A stretch of 64,000 bases of DNA, taken from Catonia carolina. Its lineage: Eukaryota > Arthropoda > Insecta > Hemiptera > Achilidae. Shown here piece by piece: positions 44,831 through 55,744 of the stretch. The notes under the pieces were generated by a model that had not been told where the DNA came from, ran no database searches, and saw only the letters and a list, made by a program, of their open reading frames with translations. Numbering within the stretch: the stretch's first letter is position 1; every line of letters starts with the position of its first letter. The stretch covers positions 43,977,401-44,041,400 of the forward strand of contig JAQMRL010000004.1 in assembly GCA_035578175.1 (NCBI GenBank), given 5' to 3'. Made by a program: the position numbers and the translations under genes.

Positions 44831-45669
44831 TAATAATAATTTGTAACAAATTTAGTCTACAATTACGTTTAAGTAATTTAATAATTTTAATCAAGTAGTA
44901 GTTATAACCGTAATAATTTATTGTGATTAATAAATTGATCATCTAATTAATAATTGTTATACGTTTGCTCATCATTTATTAATAACCAGATACTGAAAGA
45001 ACCTGTAATAAACGTGAATATATATTTCAATTTAAAGTTACATCCTAATTAATTAATTAAGTGAACACAATATAACTGTTTACAAACATGTATGAATTTG
45101 GTTATTCACGCGGTTAATCCAAGGAAAATCTATGTGCATTGAATATAATTTTTACCGATTGAGTGTTAATCAACACTAAAATTCTGTAATTACATCAGTT
45201 TGATTACGAAATTTTAAACAACAAAAACAAGTTCATAATATTTCTGCCAAATTTCAGCTGAATCGTCTCCTATTTTCATTTTATGAATCTATAGACTGAT
45301 TGAATGAAAATAAACAGACAAAGAGATGAATAGAAAAGCGAGTGAGAAAGAATGTGTGCGTGGGAGAGTATAAATAAATGCAGAGAAAAAAGAGATTGAG
45401 AGGGTTGTGGAACCGGTATAAATTTAAGCATCAGAGTAAATAAAGCCCTGTCAAATAACTACAGCAACACAATGCACGACCAATTTTACACAACAAAGAA
45501 CTAAAATCTGATGATCAAGTTGAACAAAATCAATGGGAGGAAAAGCCTGAATTCGAATTAATGTTGTTACCTTAATTATTTATTGTGTTTAAACTGTTAG
45601 TGTAAAGAAATTTAAGTACCCGATATTTTAAATTTATTGTATAATTTCTAAAACTTGTACTAGGTCGTT
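44831..45669. other. Unassigned AT-rich stretch
   Basis: No gene was recognised. A purine-rich patch lies at 45300-45410. Confidence 0.5.
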
Positions 45670-46110
45670 TTTTTTGGAACAATTGAACCGCAGGTAAAAT
45701 AACTTCACATTTGCATTTCTTTGTCTCTGCAACACTTAAAAAAGATTTTTTTCAAAGAAAAATTGAATAAAAGGTTAGTAAAACGCACTAACTTTAAGTA
45801 GAGTTTTTTTTCGTATAGGGCCAATTTTACACTACGTGATGTGACTTTAAACGTTTCTGTAAGGTTTTTTAAAGCCCATATTCTCTGCATTCGCTAACTG
45901 TAGGCTTTCTCCTTTTTTTTGACCACCCAGTGTTCTGTTTATGATCTTTATGGAAGCCCTTAAAGTTCATAATTAGTTGTCTAAATTTGGTTCGGTTCAT
46001 TAAGTTTCCTTGGTTTATTTTGGTTTTCTCAATATCCTCTCAGACTTTTTTAAACCATTTATCCGACACATTAGGTATATTGTTTTGTGTCTTAAAACAC
46101 GATCTCGCTA
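45670..46110 (-). pseudogene. LINE ORF2 C-terminal relic (family F), best copy
   Basis: The reverse strand reads VSDKWFKKV, then MNRTKFRQLIMNFKGFHKD, KQNTGWSKKRRKPTVSECRE and LKSHHVV after few breaks. It is the best preserved of four F relics. The form resembles LINE tails with 'DR..FR' and 'GFQ...W..ER'. Clade unknown. The RTE element at 46146 inserted just beyond it. Confidence 0.5.
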
Positions 46111-46145
46111 ATATTTAAGCACAACTATAGTTTTTAATTTTTTGA

Positions 46146-47992
46146 CAGCACCAGAAGAGAGGCAGACAAGGAAGCCTACAAACAGGCAAAAAGAGAGGCA
46201 AAGAAAGCAGTGGCTATTGCGAAAGCAGGTGCATCGGAAAGACTGTATGAAGAACTCGAAATCCCAGAAGGAATTAAAAGGCTGTATAGTATTGCTAAGG
46301 CAAGGGATAGATCATCAAAGGATTTTACGCATGTACGACAGGTTAAGAGCTCAGATGGAGTGGTGTTGAGAACGGATGAAGAGATAAAGAACAGATGGAA
46401 GGATGACTTTTGCCAGTTACTGAATGAAGAACGCTACACAGGGAACAGAGGAGATGGAACCCCAAATCAGGAGGAAATTGGAAGGAGGGAAGTCTTAGAC
46501 GCTTTGAAAAAAATGAAAAATGGTAAAGCAGTGGGACCAGATGGCATACCAGTGGAAGCATGGAAGGCCTTGGGAAAGGAAGGAGTGGAGATGCTGTGGG
46601 ACTGGATGGGCAGAATATACAGAGAGGAAAGGATGCCAAAAGCATGGAGAGAGAGTGTTGTAATACCAATATATAAAGAGAAAGGTGATATCCAAGAATG
46701 CAAAAATTACAGAGGGATTAAGTTAATGTCACACACACTAAAGTTATGGGAGAGAATAGTAGACAAAAGTGAGGGAGGAGACAAAAGTGAGTAGTAGACA
46801 AAAGTGAGGGAGGAGACGGTGATGGGTGAGGAACAGTATGGTTTTATGCCGGGAAGAAGCACGACTGATGCACTTTTTGCCTTAAGACAATTGCTGGAGA
46901 AATATGGCGAGAAGAAAAGGGACCTGCACCTGGTATTTATAGATCTTGAGAAGGCATATGATACCGTCCCAAGAGAGGAACTATGGAGATGCATGAGGAT
47001 GAAGGGGGTGTCTGAGAGGTATGTAAGATTGGTGAAGGACATGTATGATGGAGTGGGCACCAGAGTAAGAACCTGTGTGGGAGTAACAGAAAGTTTTCCA
47101 GTGACTGTGGGTCTGCATCAAGGCTCTGCTTTAAGCCCATACCTATTCAACTTGGTTATGGATACACTTACTGAAGGGGTGAGAGAGCAGGCACCCTGGA
47201 CAATGCTTTTTGCGGATGACATTGTGCTGGTGGGAGAAACCAGGGATATAGTGGAGAGGAAACTGGAAAGTTGGAGAGAGGTATTAGAGGAGGGAGGCCT
47301 GAGGATCAGCAGGGAAAAGACTGAATACCTATGGTTTGGAGGTGAGGATAAGAGTGGAGGGGTGAGTTTGCTGAATGAAGTGGTGAGAAGGGTAGTGTTT
47401 CAAGTACCTTGGTTCATGCCTAACCGAGAGTGGAGGACTGGAGGAGGAAATTAACCATAGAATACAAGCTGGATGGAATAACTGGAGGCGAACGACAGGT
47501 GTATTGTGTGACAGAAGGATTGGGACAAAAATGAAGGGAAAGATGTATAAGACAGTGATTAGACCGGCATTGTTATATGGTAGTGAAACTTGGTCTATGA
47601 AGAAGAGACAGGGAAACAAGTTGGAGGTTGCGGAAATGAAGATGTTGAGGCGGATGCAGGGAAAGACTAGGAAGGATAGGATACGGAATGAAGTAATAAG
47701 GGAGTCTGTGGGAGTGATAGAAGTGTCCAAGAAGGTTTAGGAACGAAGACTGCAGTGGTATGGACATTTGATGCGTAAGGAGGAGGAGTATGTGGGGAGG
47801 GTTGTGGATAGATTGGTGGTGGATGGGGTGAGAGGGAGGGGGAGACCCCGGAGAAGATGGAGAGACGCCGTGGCGGACGACCTGAGGGAGAAGGGCCTGA
47901 GCGAGGAGGATGTGGTGGATCGGAGAGAGTGGAGAAGAAGAATAAGGAACAGCGACCCCTGAGGAAGGGAAAAGCTGAAAAAGAAGAAGAAG
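46146..47992 (+). mobile_element. 5'-truncated RTE-type LINE, 1,847 bp, 18 bp target duplication
   Basis: ATAGTTTTTAATTTTTTG lies exactly at 46128-46145 and 47993-48010. The insert begins inside the ORF2 connector before RT and ends after a full ORF2 C-terminus with an AAGAAGAAGAAG tail. The endonuclease and any ORF1 are missing. The RTE label rests on RT wording and the C-terminal motif plus the GAA-type tail. Confidence 0.9.
46147..47962 (+). pseudogene. RTE-type ORF2 remnant (RT plus C-terminus), frameshifted
   Basis: The remnant makes no full protein. RT motifs appear in order: AVGPDGIPVEAWK, WRESVVIPIYKEKGD, CKNYRGIKLM, EEQYGFMPGRSTTDALF, VFIDLEKAYDTVPREELW (catalytic Asp kept), VGLHQGSALSPYLFNLVMD and MLFADDIVLV (catalytic pair kept, 47209-47220). 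The C-terminus reads LLYGSETWSMKK, ERRLQWYGHLMRKE, GRGRPRRRWRDAV and WRRRIRNSDP. Breaks: a tandem triplication with shift at about 46770-46815, a shift near 47400-47450, and a stop at 47738-47740. Many residues are well preserved, so insertion is not ancient. Confidence 0.9.
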
Positions 47993-48219
47993 ATAGTTTT
48001 TAATTTTTTGGTTAGTTTTCATGGTATATCCATAACGGTTAATGGTACAAATGGTCAACAATGTGGAATGACTTAACACGGATGTTCAACAAAATTCAAT
48101 ATGATTTTAACAGAACATAAATTGTAGTTAATTAAATATTGGACAAACCGTACTACGTGCAAAAATATAGCGTTTAAAATGTTCTCCAGTTTTTGTTTTT
48201 TTTATCATACATTGAATTT

Positions 48220-48611
48220 TTTTGCCCATAACAGCAGGTGGAGTGCTAAACTATTTGCACTCGATTTGCTAGTTCCAGGGCTACAAAAATAGTTCGGTTT
48301 CTTATCACAAGGTCAGCCAATTATATGACTGAAGCATTTAAAAACAGAAGAGGTAGAGGTGTAAAAGATATTAGTCAGAGTTATATCCTCTGAGAGTAAT
48401 GAATTACATTATACAGCCAGACCCTGTGGTGAATGAAGTGAAGGTGTCATTTGAAAAGGGGCAAAGCAGACGCTTTTCAGAGAGCCTGGCATGCTAATAA
48501 GCATACTTTTCCACTCAGTAAGGAAGGCAAGGTAAACCACTGCACTCTTTGTTTTAATTAGTAAAGCCTCTAGAGGTTCAAACCAGCCTTTCGGCTCATG
48601 ACCTAGACAAC
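48220..48611 (+). mobile_element. Family B retroposon, full length, 11 bp target duplication
   Basis: ACATTGAATTT lies at 48209-48219 and 48612-48622. The element is about 392 bp, with a short AACAAC tail. Confidence 0.9.
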
Positions 48612-48622
48612 ACATTGAATTT

Positions 48623-48984
48623 AAGCCGAAAATTTCAGAACAACCGATTTTGATACGGTTTCACGCAAAATTACAGACAGCAATAAAACTAAAAATCAGA
48701 GTCTTCATAAGACGACTGGAAAAAATCTTGAACACTTTTATTACTTCTATACAAGATTTTAAGCAAATCTATTTAAGCATCATAGGGTGGTATAAAATTC
48801 TGAACAACCTTAAAAAAATCATGAAGTAACGGAATTTCAAAATTATTTAACACGATGAAATTAAATGTACAAATACGAAAAGAAAAAATATAGTGAATTG
48901 CCTACATTAAAACAGGCTACATAAGGAAATCACGACAGCTAATATTTTCACCGATTTTGGTTTACATCTAAAACGTAGCTGGCA
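48623..48984. other. Unassigned stretch
   Basis: No feature was recognised. Confidence 0.45.
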
Positions 48985-49060
48985 ACCTCGGTGGCGCAGT
49001 GGTTAGCACGCTAGCCAACGGAGCAAAAAGTCCTGGGTTCGGAAAGTCACAAAATTTTTA
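48985..49060 (+). mobile_element. tRNA-like SINE head
   Basis: The A-box-like GGTGGCGCAGTGGTTAGCAC is followed by a partly decayed B box CTGGGTTCGGAAAG. The body after it is not recognised. It is more likely a SINE remnant than a tRNA gene because the 3' half of a tRNA is absent. Confidence 0.5.
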
Positions 49061-49135
49061 GTTTTAAATAGTTTATTCCTTTGGAAATAGTTTTTTAAAT
49101 CGGTTCATAGCGAACACTTTGGAGTGTAGCATTAT

Positions 49136-49188
49136 ACGGGAGTGAAACGTGGGTGATGGGACTTATAGAAAATTGTATTGAACATTTT
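49136..49188 (+). pseudogene. Tiny LINE ORF2 fragment
   Basis: It encodes SVALYGSETWVM. This contains the YGSETW motif that follows the RT domain in several non-LTR clades, also seen at about 47575 in the RTE element. About 50 bp only. Confidence 0.5.
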
Positions 49189-49199
49189 TCTATGTTTAT

Positions 49200-49560
49200 A
49201 GGCAATTTAACGGAGTTATTATAGTCCAAACGCAAAAAAGTGTGTTTTCGACCCTAAACGTTTTTTGCTTTACCCCGATTTTCTCCTAAACTATTGGAGA
49301 TAGAGTTCTGAGACAGGTTTTATACGACTTGTCAGCTCATTTTACATAAAATTAATCTAATTAACAAACTCAACACCCTAAAAATTTCAGTGTGAGTTAA
49401 TTTCACTGAGGGAGCTGAATTTCAGGTGAAATCTTTGACCCAGTATAACTCGCCAACGAAACATTTCCGGACCCATGTTTATACGAACTTTTTTCATTCT
49501 TTTGATGAGAGGAATAAGCTTGTGCAGTATGGCAGATTCCTCCTGAAATACTCTGTATAG
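49200..49560 (+). repeat. Diverged relative of the TA foldback arm
   Basis: It shares GATTTTCTCCTAAACTATT, GCTGAATTTCAGG, TAACTCGCCAACGAA and TTCCGGACCCATGTTTATAC with the arm of the 7.7-8.7 kb foldback, in order. It ends near CTCTGTATAG. Confidence 0.6.
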
Positions 49561-50385
49561 TACATTTGTAACACTTACCAAGTTTTTCACTAACGAGAGA
49601 TCTGTTCTACTCACACTGAGAGTTCTATAAATAATTTAAAAACATCTGTAAAAACAATTTAACGAAAATAAATTTAAGAGACACTTAAAATTTAATGACC
49701 AAAAAAATAAATCATAAAACGAAAAGTAATATAAAATACACGAAAAATTATTTATAAACAAAATCAAAAGATAAATACTTGTATACATGAAAAGAATCTT
49801 TAATGAATAATTAATACCGAAAAGAATCAGATGGAGAATAAAATTATTTTGATGATAATCATAAATAAAACTCATAATTAACAAACGGACTAAAAATTAT
49901 TCATTGGAAAAAACGAATAAAAAGGAAATACGGATCAGTGATATATTGTGATGATGAATGTACTTCAGTAGAATGAAGAGAAATATAATTTTAATGATGC
50001 CAGTTTAATCCTTCCTTTTCAACTGACATTTGTGTGATTGCATGTATATAAAACATCTAGTTATACACATATAATAATATTACAAAACATATGTAGCAAA
50101 ATTATTATGACTACATACACGCCTAATATTAGTTCAAGCAAAAGATCAAAGCTGAAATGTCTCTACTTAGGATAGACTAATACCCTCCATCCTTGATTTC
50201 GTCTTCCACAAGCAACCGCTGTAATTCATGACATTACCACCATCATCATCATCATCATCATCATCACGTTAGTTCTTCCTATTCACTGACATAACATTCA
50301 ACATTCTTCCCTTTCCATCGTCCAAAAGCATTATAAATTTCATTTCTCCTTAATTGCAATCACAGTTTAATTACAAAAAAAAAAA
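49561..50385. other. Unassigned AT-rich stretch with ATC microsatellite
   Basis: An ATC run lies at about 50238-50266. Nothing else was recognised. Confidence 0.5.
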
Positions 50386-50655
50386 TTGTTGTGAAACACT
50401 CACACAACTTTCTCTTGCCAATGCAAATAATAAACAATATAACTTAACATTAGTAATAAAACATTATAAATAAACAAAAAAACTAACCTCAAAAAACATA
50501 ACATTTTAATCATGAGTGAATGATGCAAAATAAAAACCAATCTCAGTTTGGCTTAATAATACGGAAAATCACTCTTTCACGCTAAATTAGGCTCTGTAGA
50601 GAAAAATGCTATAAAATAAAAGTTGTAGATCTTTTAATTTTCTATAAATTTGAGC
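50386..50655 (-). mobile_element. HL element copy 14, 3' part only
   Basis: It runs from TTGTTGTGAAACACTCACAC to TTTTCTATAAATTTGAG and then ends. It breaks at nearly the same internal point as copy 8. Confidence 0.85.
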
Positions 50656-50859
50656 TACAAGAAACATACAAATATAAACTTAAAGCTAATATCACTGTTA
50701 AATAAATTAAACAATTCACGCCAGCCAAGAGCGGTCACTGGTAAACGTACATACCGATGGAACGAAGATTTTTAGGGGTTGCATCCAAAATATGCCTTCG
50801 TTGCCGAATTCAACAGGTATCTTAAATCTGAGATTTCAGATTTAAATTTTGTAGCGGCC

Positions 50860-51168
50860 TTATGCTATTGCGAGATTACGCACGACCACATTCTACTGCA
50901 TTGACGAAGAACTTGCTGCAACAGTTTCGATCGTAGCTTTTTGATCATCCGCCCTATAACGCGGACTTTCCCAAAGTGATTTCTATCCGTTTCCCAAACT
51001 AAAGGACTTTTTGGGCGGGAACCACTATGGAAGTGACGACGAACTGAAAGAGGGTGTTCTAATGAGTGGTTAAACAACTTGGAGGCAACTAAATATGCAG
51101 ATGGCATAGCAAAATTGATGAAACGGTACAAGTGTTTAAATTTGTACAGAGATTACGTAGAAAAATAG
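50860..51168 (+). pseudogene. Mariner-like transposase C-terminal relic
   Basis: It reads RDYARPHSTALTKNLLQQF, then FDHPPY, later LNNLEATKYADGIAKLMK and RYKCLNLYRDYVEK before a stop. These correspond to the DNARPH block holding the second catalytic aspartate, the HPPYSPDLAPSD block, and the typical mariner C-terminus. Shifts separate the blocks. It is a different subfamily from the 12 kb relic, judged by the C-terminus. The N-terminal HTH half is not seen upstream. Confidence 0.8.
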
Positions 51169-51997
51169 TTTTATCAGATACGTTGTAAAAAAGTTTTGTT
51201 TCGCTATAATAAAAATTGCAAAATAAAGAAAAATGTTTTTTACTTTTCGAATGACCCTTTTATACAAATTTACCGAACAAAAAGAGCTTAAATATAAAAG
51301 AAAATAATTATTAATTCGTATATGGAACACTGAAGTTAATCGGGTACTCAATGTAATACATACATTACTCAAAAATAAAGCAGGCTTACTTTTTACTTCA
51401 TTCTTTTAAAGTATTCAAATATTTCTATCGTTATAAATTAAATCATTCACTTACCGAAAATAAAGAAGGATGATGATTAAATGAAATCCGTTCGTTGCGA
51501 ACGGATAGCTGAACGTAAATATATTTTGTAGGTGTAGCAATAAACAAAAGAATTCAAGCACAATGTAACCGGAATATTCAAATCTGTAACAAAGAACATA
51601 AAAAACAATTTTAGACTCGATTTATTCGTGAATACTTACATAAAAATGAAACACTTAACACTTTTTACACACTAGTGAAATGGTTCCAACTAAAAAAATA
51701 GGGGTTTCAATCGCATAAATTTACACATTCAATCAATTCAATTTTGTTAAAGAAAAGTATGGAAATAAACATCAAAGTACCTATACATAACTAAGGGCCG
51801 AAAAAATCAATGGTGGGTTCCGGCAAAATAAATTTATTTTATCCGTAGGTCTCTGTAGGAACACAATAAAATGCACTTTTTTAGCATCTCATTAACCCTA
51901 TACAGTGGTTTTCAACATTATAGACACTTCGACCCTCTTTATGGGCTGAGTATTTTGCCGACCACCTATGAATTATAATATTTAAAAAAGTAAAAAA
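51169..51997. other. Unassigned AT-rich stretch
   Basis: There is a short perfect hairpin at 51486-51506 (ATCCGTTCG, TTG, inverse). The first 100 bp may be the mariner 3' UTR. No gene was recognised. Confidence 0.5.
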
Positions 51998-52660
51998 ATC
52001 TGGTGTGAAACACTCACACGACTTCCTCTTGACAATACAAATAATTAAAAATATAACTTAATATTAGTAATAAAACATTACAAACAAGCAAAACAACTAA
52101 CCTCAAAAACATAACCTTATTTTACTCATAATTGAAACAAAAATTAACCTCAGTTTGGCTTAAAAATACGGAAAATCACTCTTTTACGCTAAACTAGGCT
52201 CTGTAGAAAAAAATACTCTAAATAAAAAATGTAGGTAGATCTTTTAATTTCCTATAAATCTGATTAGATCTATATACACTTTTGTCGTAAAATGCACACT
52301 AGAGGTGAAATCTTAAAAACCCGACTTTTTACGCGTTTTCGTAAGGAAAAAACAAAAAATCGCTAATTAAAAAAATAAAAAAAATAAAATAAAATTTATA
52401 GAAATTAAAACAACTACAACTTTAATTTAAAGCATTTTTTTCTACAGAGCCTAGTTTAGCGTGAAAGAGTGACTTTTCGTATTTTTAAGCCAAATTGAGG
52501 TCGATTTTCATTTTGCGTCTTTCACTCATGATTAATATAAGATTATGTTTTTTGAGGTTAGTTTTTTGTTTACTTCTAATGTTTTATTCCTAATGTTAGG
52601 TTATATTGGTCATTATTTGCATTGACAAGAGAAAGTTGTGCGAGTGTTTTACACCAGAAT
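51998..52660. mobile_element. HL copy 15, 3'-end to 3'-end foldback (663 bp)
   Basis: A reverse-strand HL 3' portion (51998 to about 52366) is joined through an A-rich linker to a forward HL 3' portion (about 52390-52660). Both outer edges therefore carry the terminal hairpin (GTGTGAAACACTCACAC and GTGCGAGTGTTTTACACC) and the inner inverted repeat. The 5' end is absent. Confidence 0.9.
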
Positions 52661-53254
52661 TTTTCATTTGAATTTAGATAACACATTTAAAATTCAAGGA
52701 AATGTAAAACAAAAAATACAGCTACTCACGGCTGCATTAACAACAACAATTGCCAACAACACATCTTTATTCTATTCTAAACAACATTACCTACATAACA
52801 CGAAAAGAATTTAAAGTGGAATTTAAATACAGGACAGAATGTATAAAATCTCAAGTGAATACCTCAACGACATATTGCACTTCTACCAACCTGTTGACTA
52901 CATGTACATTGTATATATGCATACTCTATAAGACAAGTTAATGCGTACAATGATAGACTGCTTTTATAATATACTGTTAAGAGACACTATAAAATCTTTG
53001 TACATGCAATAAAAACAGTAAATCGCACTCGTTTAGTAAGACAATGACAGACATATTTAAGATATTTTAAACTGCTGTATACAAAGAATATTTTTATACA
53101 TCAATAAAAACAGCGTAATGTTTTTATTTTTAAATCTTTTAAATGTATCAATGCTCAGATCATATATTTGTACATTTGGACACCGAACTTGTATGCTATG
53201 CCTTACAAGTGTTTCTTAGCCGATGATTTTCTATTTTCAGACTTTAGAGAGTAG
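52661..53254. other. Unassigned stretch
   Basis: No feature was recognised. Confidence 0.45.
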
Positions 53255-53575
53255 AGTACAGACAGCAGAGATGCGATTTCGTGAAGAACAAAGGAATTAA
53301 TCGTAAGGACCAACTAAGAAAACGAGGACATCAGAACGGAACTAGATGTTTACAACCTAAATGGGAAGATTATAGAATATTGAAATCGATGAAGGGAGCA
53401 CGTAGAGAGAATACCTGAGGGAAGGATCCCCTTCAATGTTTTACAATACAGACCAACGTGGAGGAGAGATGTTGGGAGGCCACGCAAACGATGGCGATAA
53501 TCAATATTTTGTCGCTTTTGTGAGTCGGAACAGGCGGAAGCCTAATCCTTGATTGTGAGAAGAAAAAGAGATCAA
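53255..53575 (+). pseudogene. LINE ORF2 C-terminal relic (family L2)
   Basis: It reads NEDIRTELDVYNLNGKIIEY, a stop, REHVERIPEGRIPFNVLQY and WRRDVGRPRKRWR, then an early stop and a GAGAAGAAAAAG tail. The layout 'NEDIR...HV-RM--GRIP...GRPRKRW' is common in insect non-LTR ORF2 C-termini. It is the longer relative of the 182 bp insert at 22623-22804. Confidence 0.75.
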
Positions 53576-53594
53576 CAGCTTGATAGCTTGATCA

Positions 53595-53745
53595 TTAGCG
53601 ACAACTTAGAATTACAACCCGGTTACGTTGGAATTTTAACTTGTTACAATTTCCAGACCCTAGTCGGGAATCAAACAAGGAACCTTCCGCTTTGTTATCT
53701 ACCACGGTAACTACTTCACCACTAAAATGGCCAATTTTACAAACT
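53595..53745 (-). mobile_element. SINE G copy
   Basis: The reverse strand has the A-box-like TAGTGGTGAAGTAGTTACC and the B-box-like CTTGTTTGATTCCCG. Then comes the G body shared with 62236-62370 (CTAGGGTCTGGAAATTGTAA). Head partly decayed. Confidence 0.6.
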
Positions 53746-54252
53746 TCTCAATTTAAAACGGGTTGAATATTTAACAGTTTAATATTAATAATTTACACAA
53801 TAATACTAAAGTTTTCAAGGTTTTATTTTTTATGAAAACGCGTTACTAAAGAAGGCATTTAACAAATTGCAATGCGACAAATATTTTTGACAACTTCTGC
53901 GGAGATAAAATGAATGTTTTGGCAAGGTTTTGGTGCTATAAACTTCGTACAAGGGCCAGAGCTCATTGGCAATCAGCCGTGTTGTAGAGCTTACATGTTT
54001 TCCCAAAATCATTTAATCATTTCATAATTCCAATACATTAATTATCTAAAAATCAATTTATAAGCAATGTTAATAGTACAAAGAAGAACACTGAATAAAA
54101 AAAATATATATATATAACTCGTATATTATCAGATCAAAAATTGAAATAATCAACTGAAAATGTAAAGCTGAGACTAAAACATATAGTAACTACTTCAAAT
54201 ACCCTTCCACGTAATCATAGTTGAACGGAACAAAATCAATATAAAAAAGAAA
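53746..54252. other. Unassigned AT-rich stretch
   Basis: No feature was recognised; a short TA run lies at 54100. Confidence 0.45.
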
Positions 54253-55185
54253 TATCTGGTGTGAAACACTCATAAGACTTTCTATTGCCAATGTAGATAA
54301 TGCACAATATAAACTATGTTTAATCAAGAGTAAACAATGTAATATTAAAAACATAGTCTAATTTAATCATGAGGTAAAGACCCAAAATGAAAATCAACCT
54401 CTATTCGACTTAAAAATACGGAAAATCAGTAATTACCTCTAAACTTGGCTCTGTAGAGCAAAAGGCTTAAAATGAAAGTTGTAGGTTTTTCATTTCCTAT
54501 AATTTTGATTCTATACACTGTTCCGTGAAATGTATAAGACTGCAATCTTAAAAGGTTGCATTTATTTACCGATTTTGATAAAAAAAAGAAGAAAATCACT
54601 AATTTCCACTAAACCAAGCGTTGTACAAAAAAAAATGTTTGAAATAAAAGTTTTATGTTTTTAAATGTTCCAAAACTTTGATTAAATACACATTTGCCCT
54701 ATAATGAATATTAAGGCTGCAATATTAAAGAAAGCATTTTCTCTACGAGAAAAAATCTCCCCAAAAATTTCAGCAAACATGGCGCGTACCCTATCTTGTA
54801 CAGCGTAACCATGTAGTAAATGAGCCGTTTTTAAAAAAATCGCAGGAGTAAAAAATTGCACGCATGAACTACTAGTTCCGACTGACCGATTTCAATATAA
54901 ATGTTTGTGTCAGGTCCTTTAGAGGTACCTAACTTAAGTTCTAAGTTTAAACTTCGTACGATGTTCTGTTCTTGAGATATTTTATTCACGCGCGCGCACA
55001 CACACACACGCACAGAGAGAGGGAGGGAGAGAGAAAGGGGAGAGGGAGAGATAGAGCTAAAAACATGTTTTGTGTTCAGAGAACCTGGAAACGTGCTTAT
55101 CAGGTGAAACTCGATTTCGAAAAATCGACATGAAAACAATACATCCCTTCCCTAAATATTTATATCGGGGAAGAGAAAGTAAAAA
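54253..55185 (-). mobile_element. HL element copy 16 (HINE-like), full length, diverged
   Basis: It runs from ATCTGGTGTGAAACACTCAT to GAAGAGAAAGTAAAAAA. The microsatellite (about 54988-55055) is compound: CG, CA and GA/GGGA. Confidence 0.85.
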
Positions 55186-55744
55186 ACAATCGAATAAACT
55201 ATAAGTTAAAACAGAAAACGCTCTACATAATTACCAATTTCCATTTTATGACAATTAAACAAGTAGCAACACTTTCGTTATTAAATATATCACATAAAGA
55301 GAAAGTTAAAATGAAAACAAAAAGAGTTTGTCAAGTTTCTATAGCATTTATATCCTTAGGGAGACATACAGCTACGCGTTTCATTGTAACTAAAGTTCCC
55401 TGATACTGTGTATTACAGCGCCTGAGGTACTTTAAAACTTTTAAATCAAGGTAATGTTTTCGCAGCAAATTTAGAATTATATTTTTTAAACTTAACAAAA
55501 TTTTTTTAATATTTTAAACTTTAAAATATTTTCATTGAATATTGTAATTAAAAGTTTTTTCTTAACTTATCGTACAAATAAATACTTACTAAATATCATT
55601 AATAAGAATATATATATACTTCTTGATTTTAAACTATCTCTCAAATCGTTTCTTCCAAGTTAAATATGATAATGTCTTTTCCAATTTCTACTTAATAATT
55701 TAATACTGAATAATTAATAATAATACTTAATAATTTCTACTTAA
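55186..55744. other. Unassigned AT-rich stretch
   Basis: No feature was recognised. Confidence 0.5.

Noticed and set aside
50238..50266. Possible CRISPR-like or regulatory repeat
   Set aside because: It is a simple ATC microsatellite; no spacer-repeat architecture occurs anywhere in the window.
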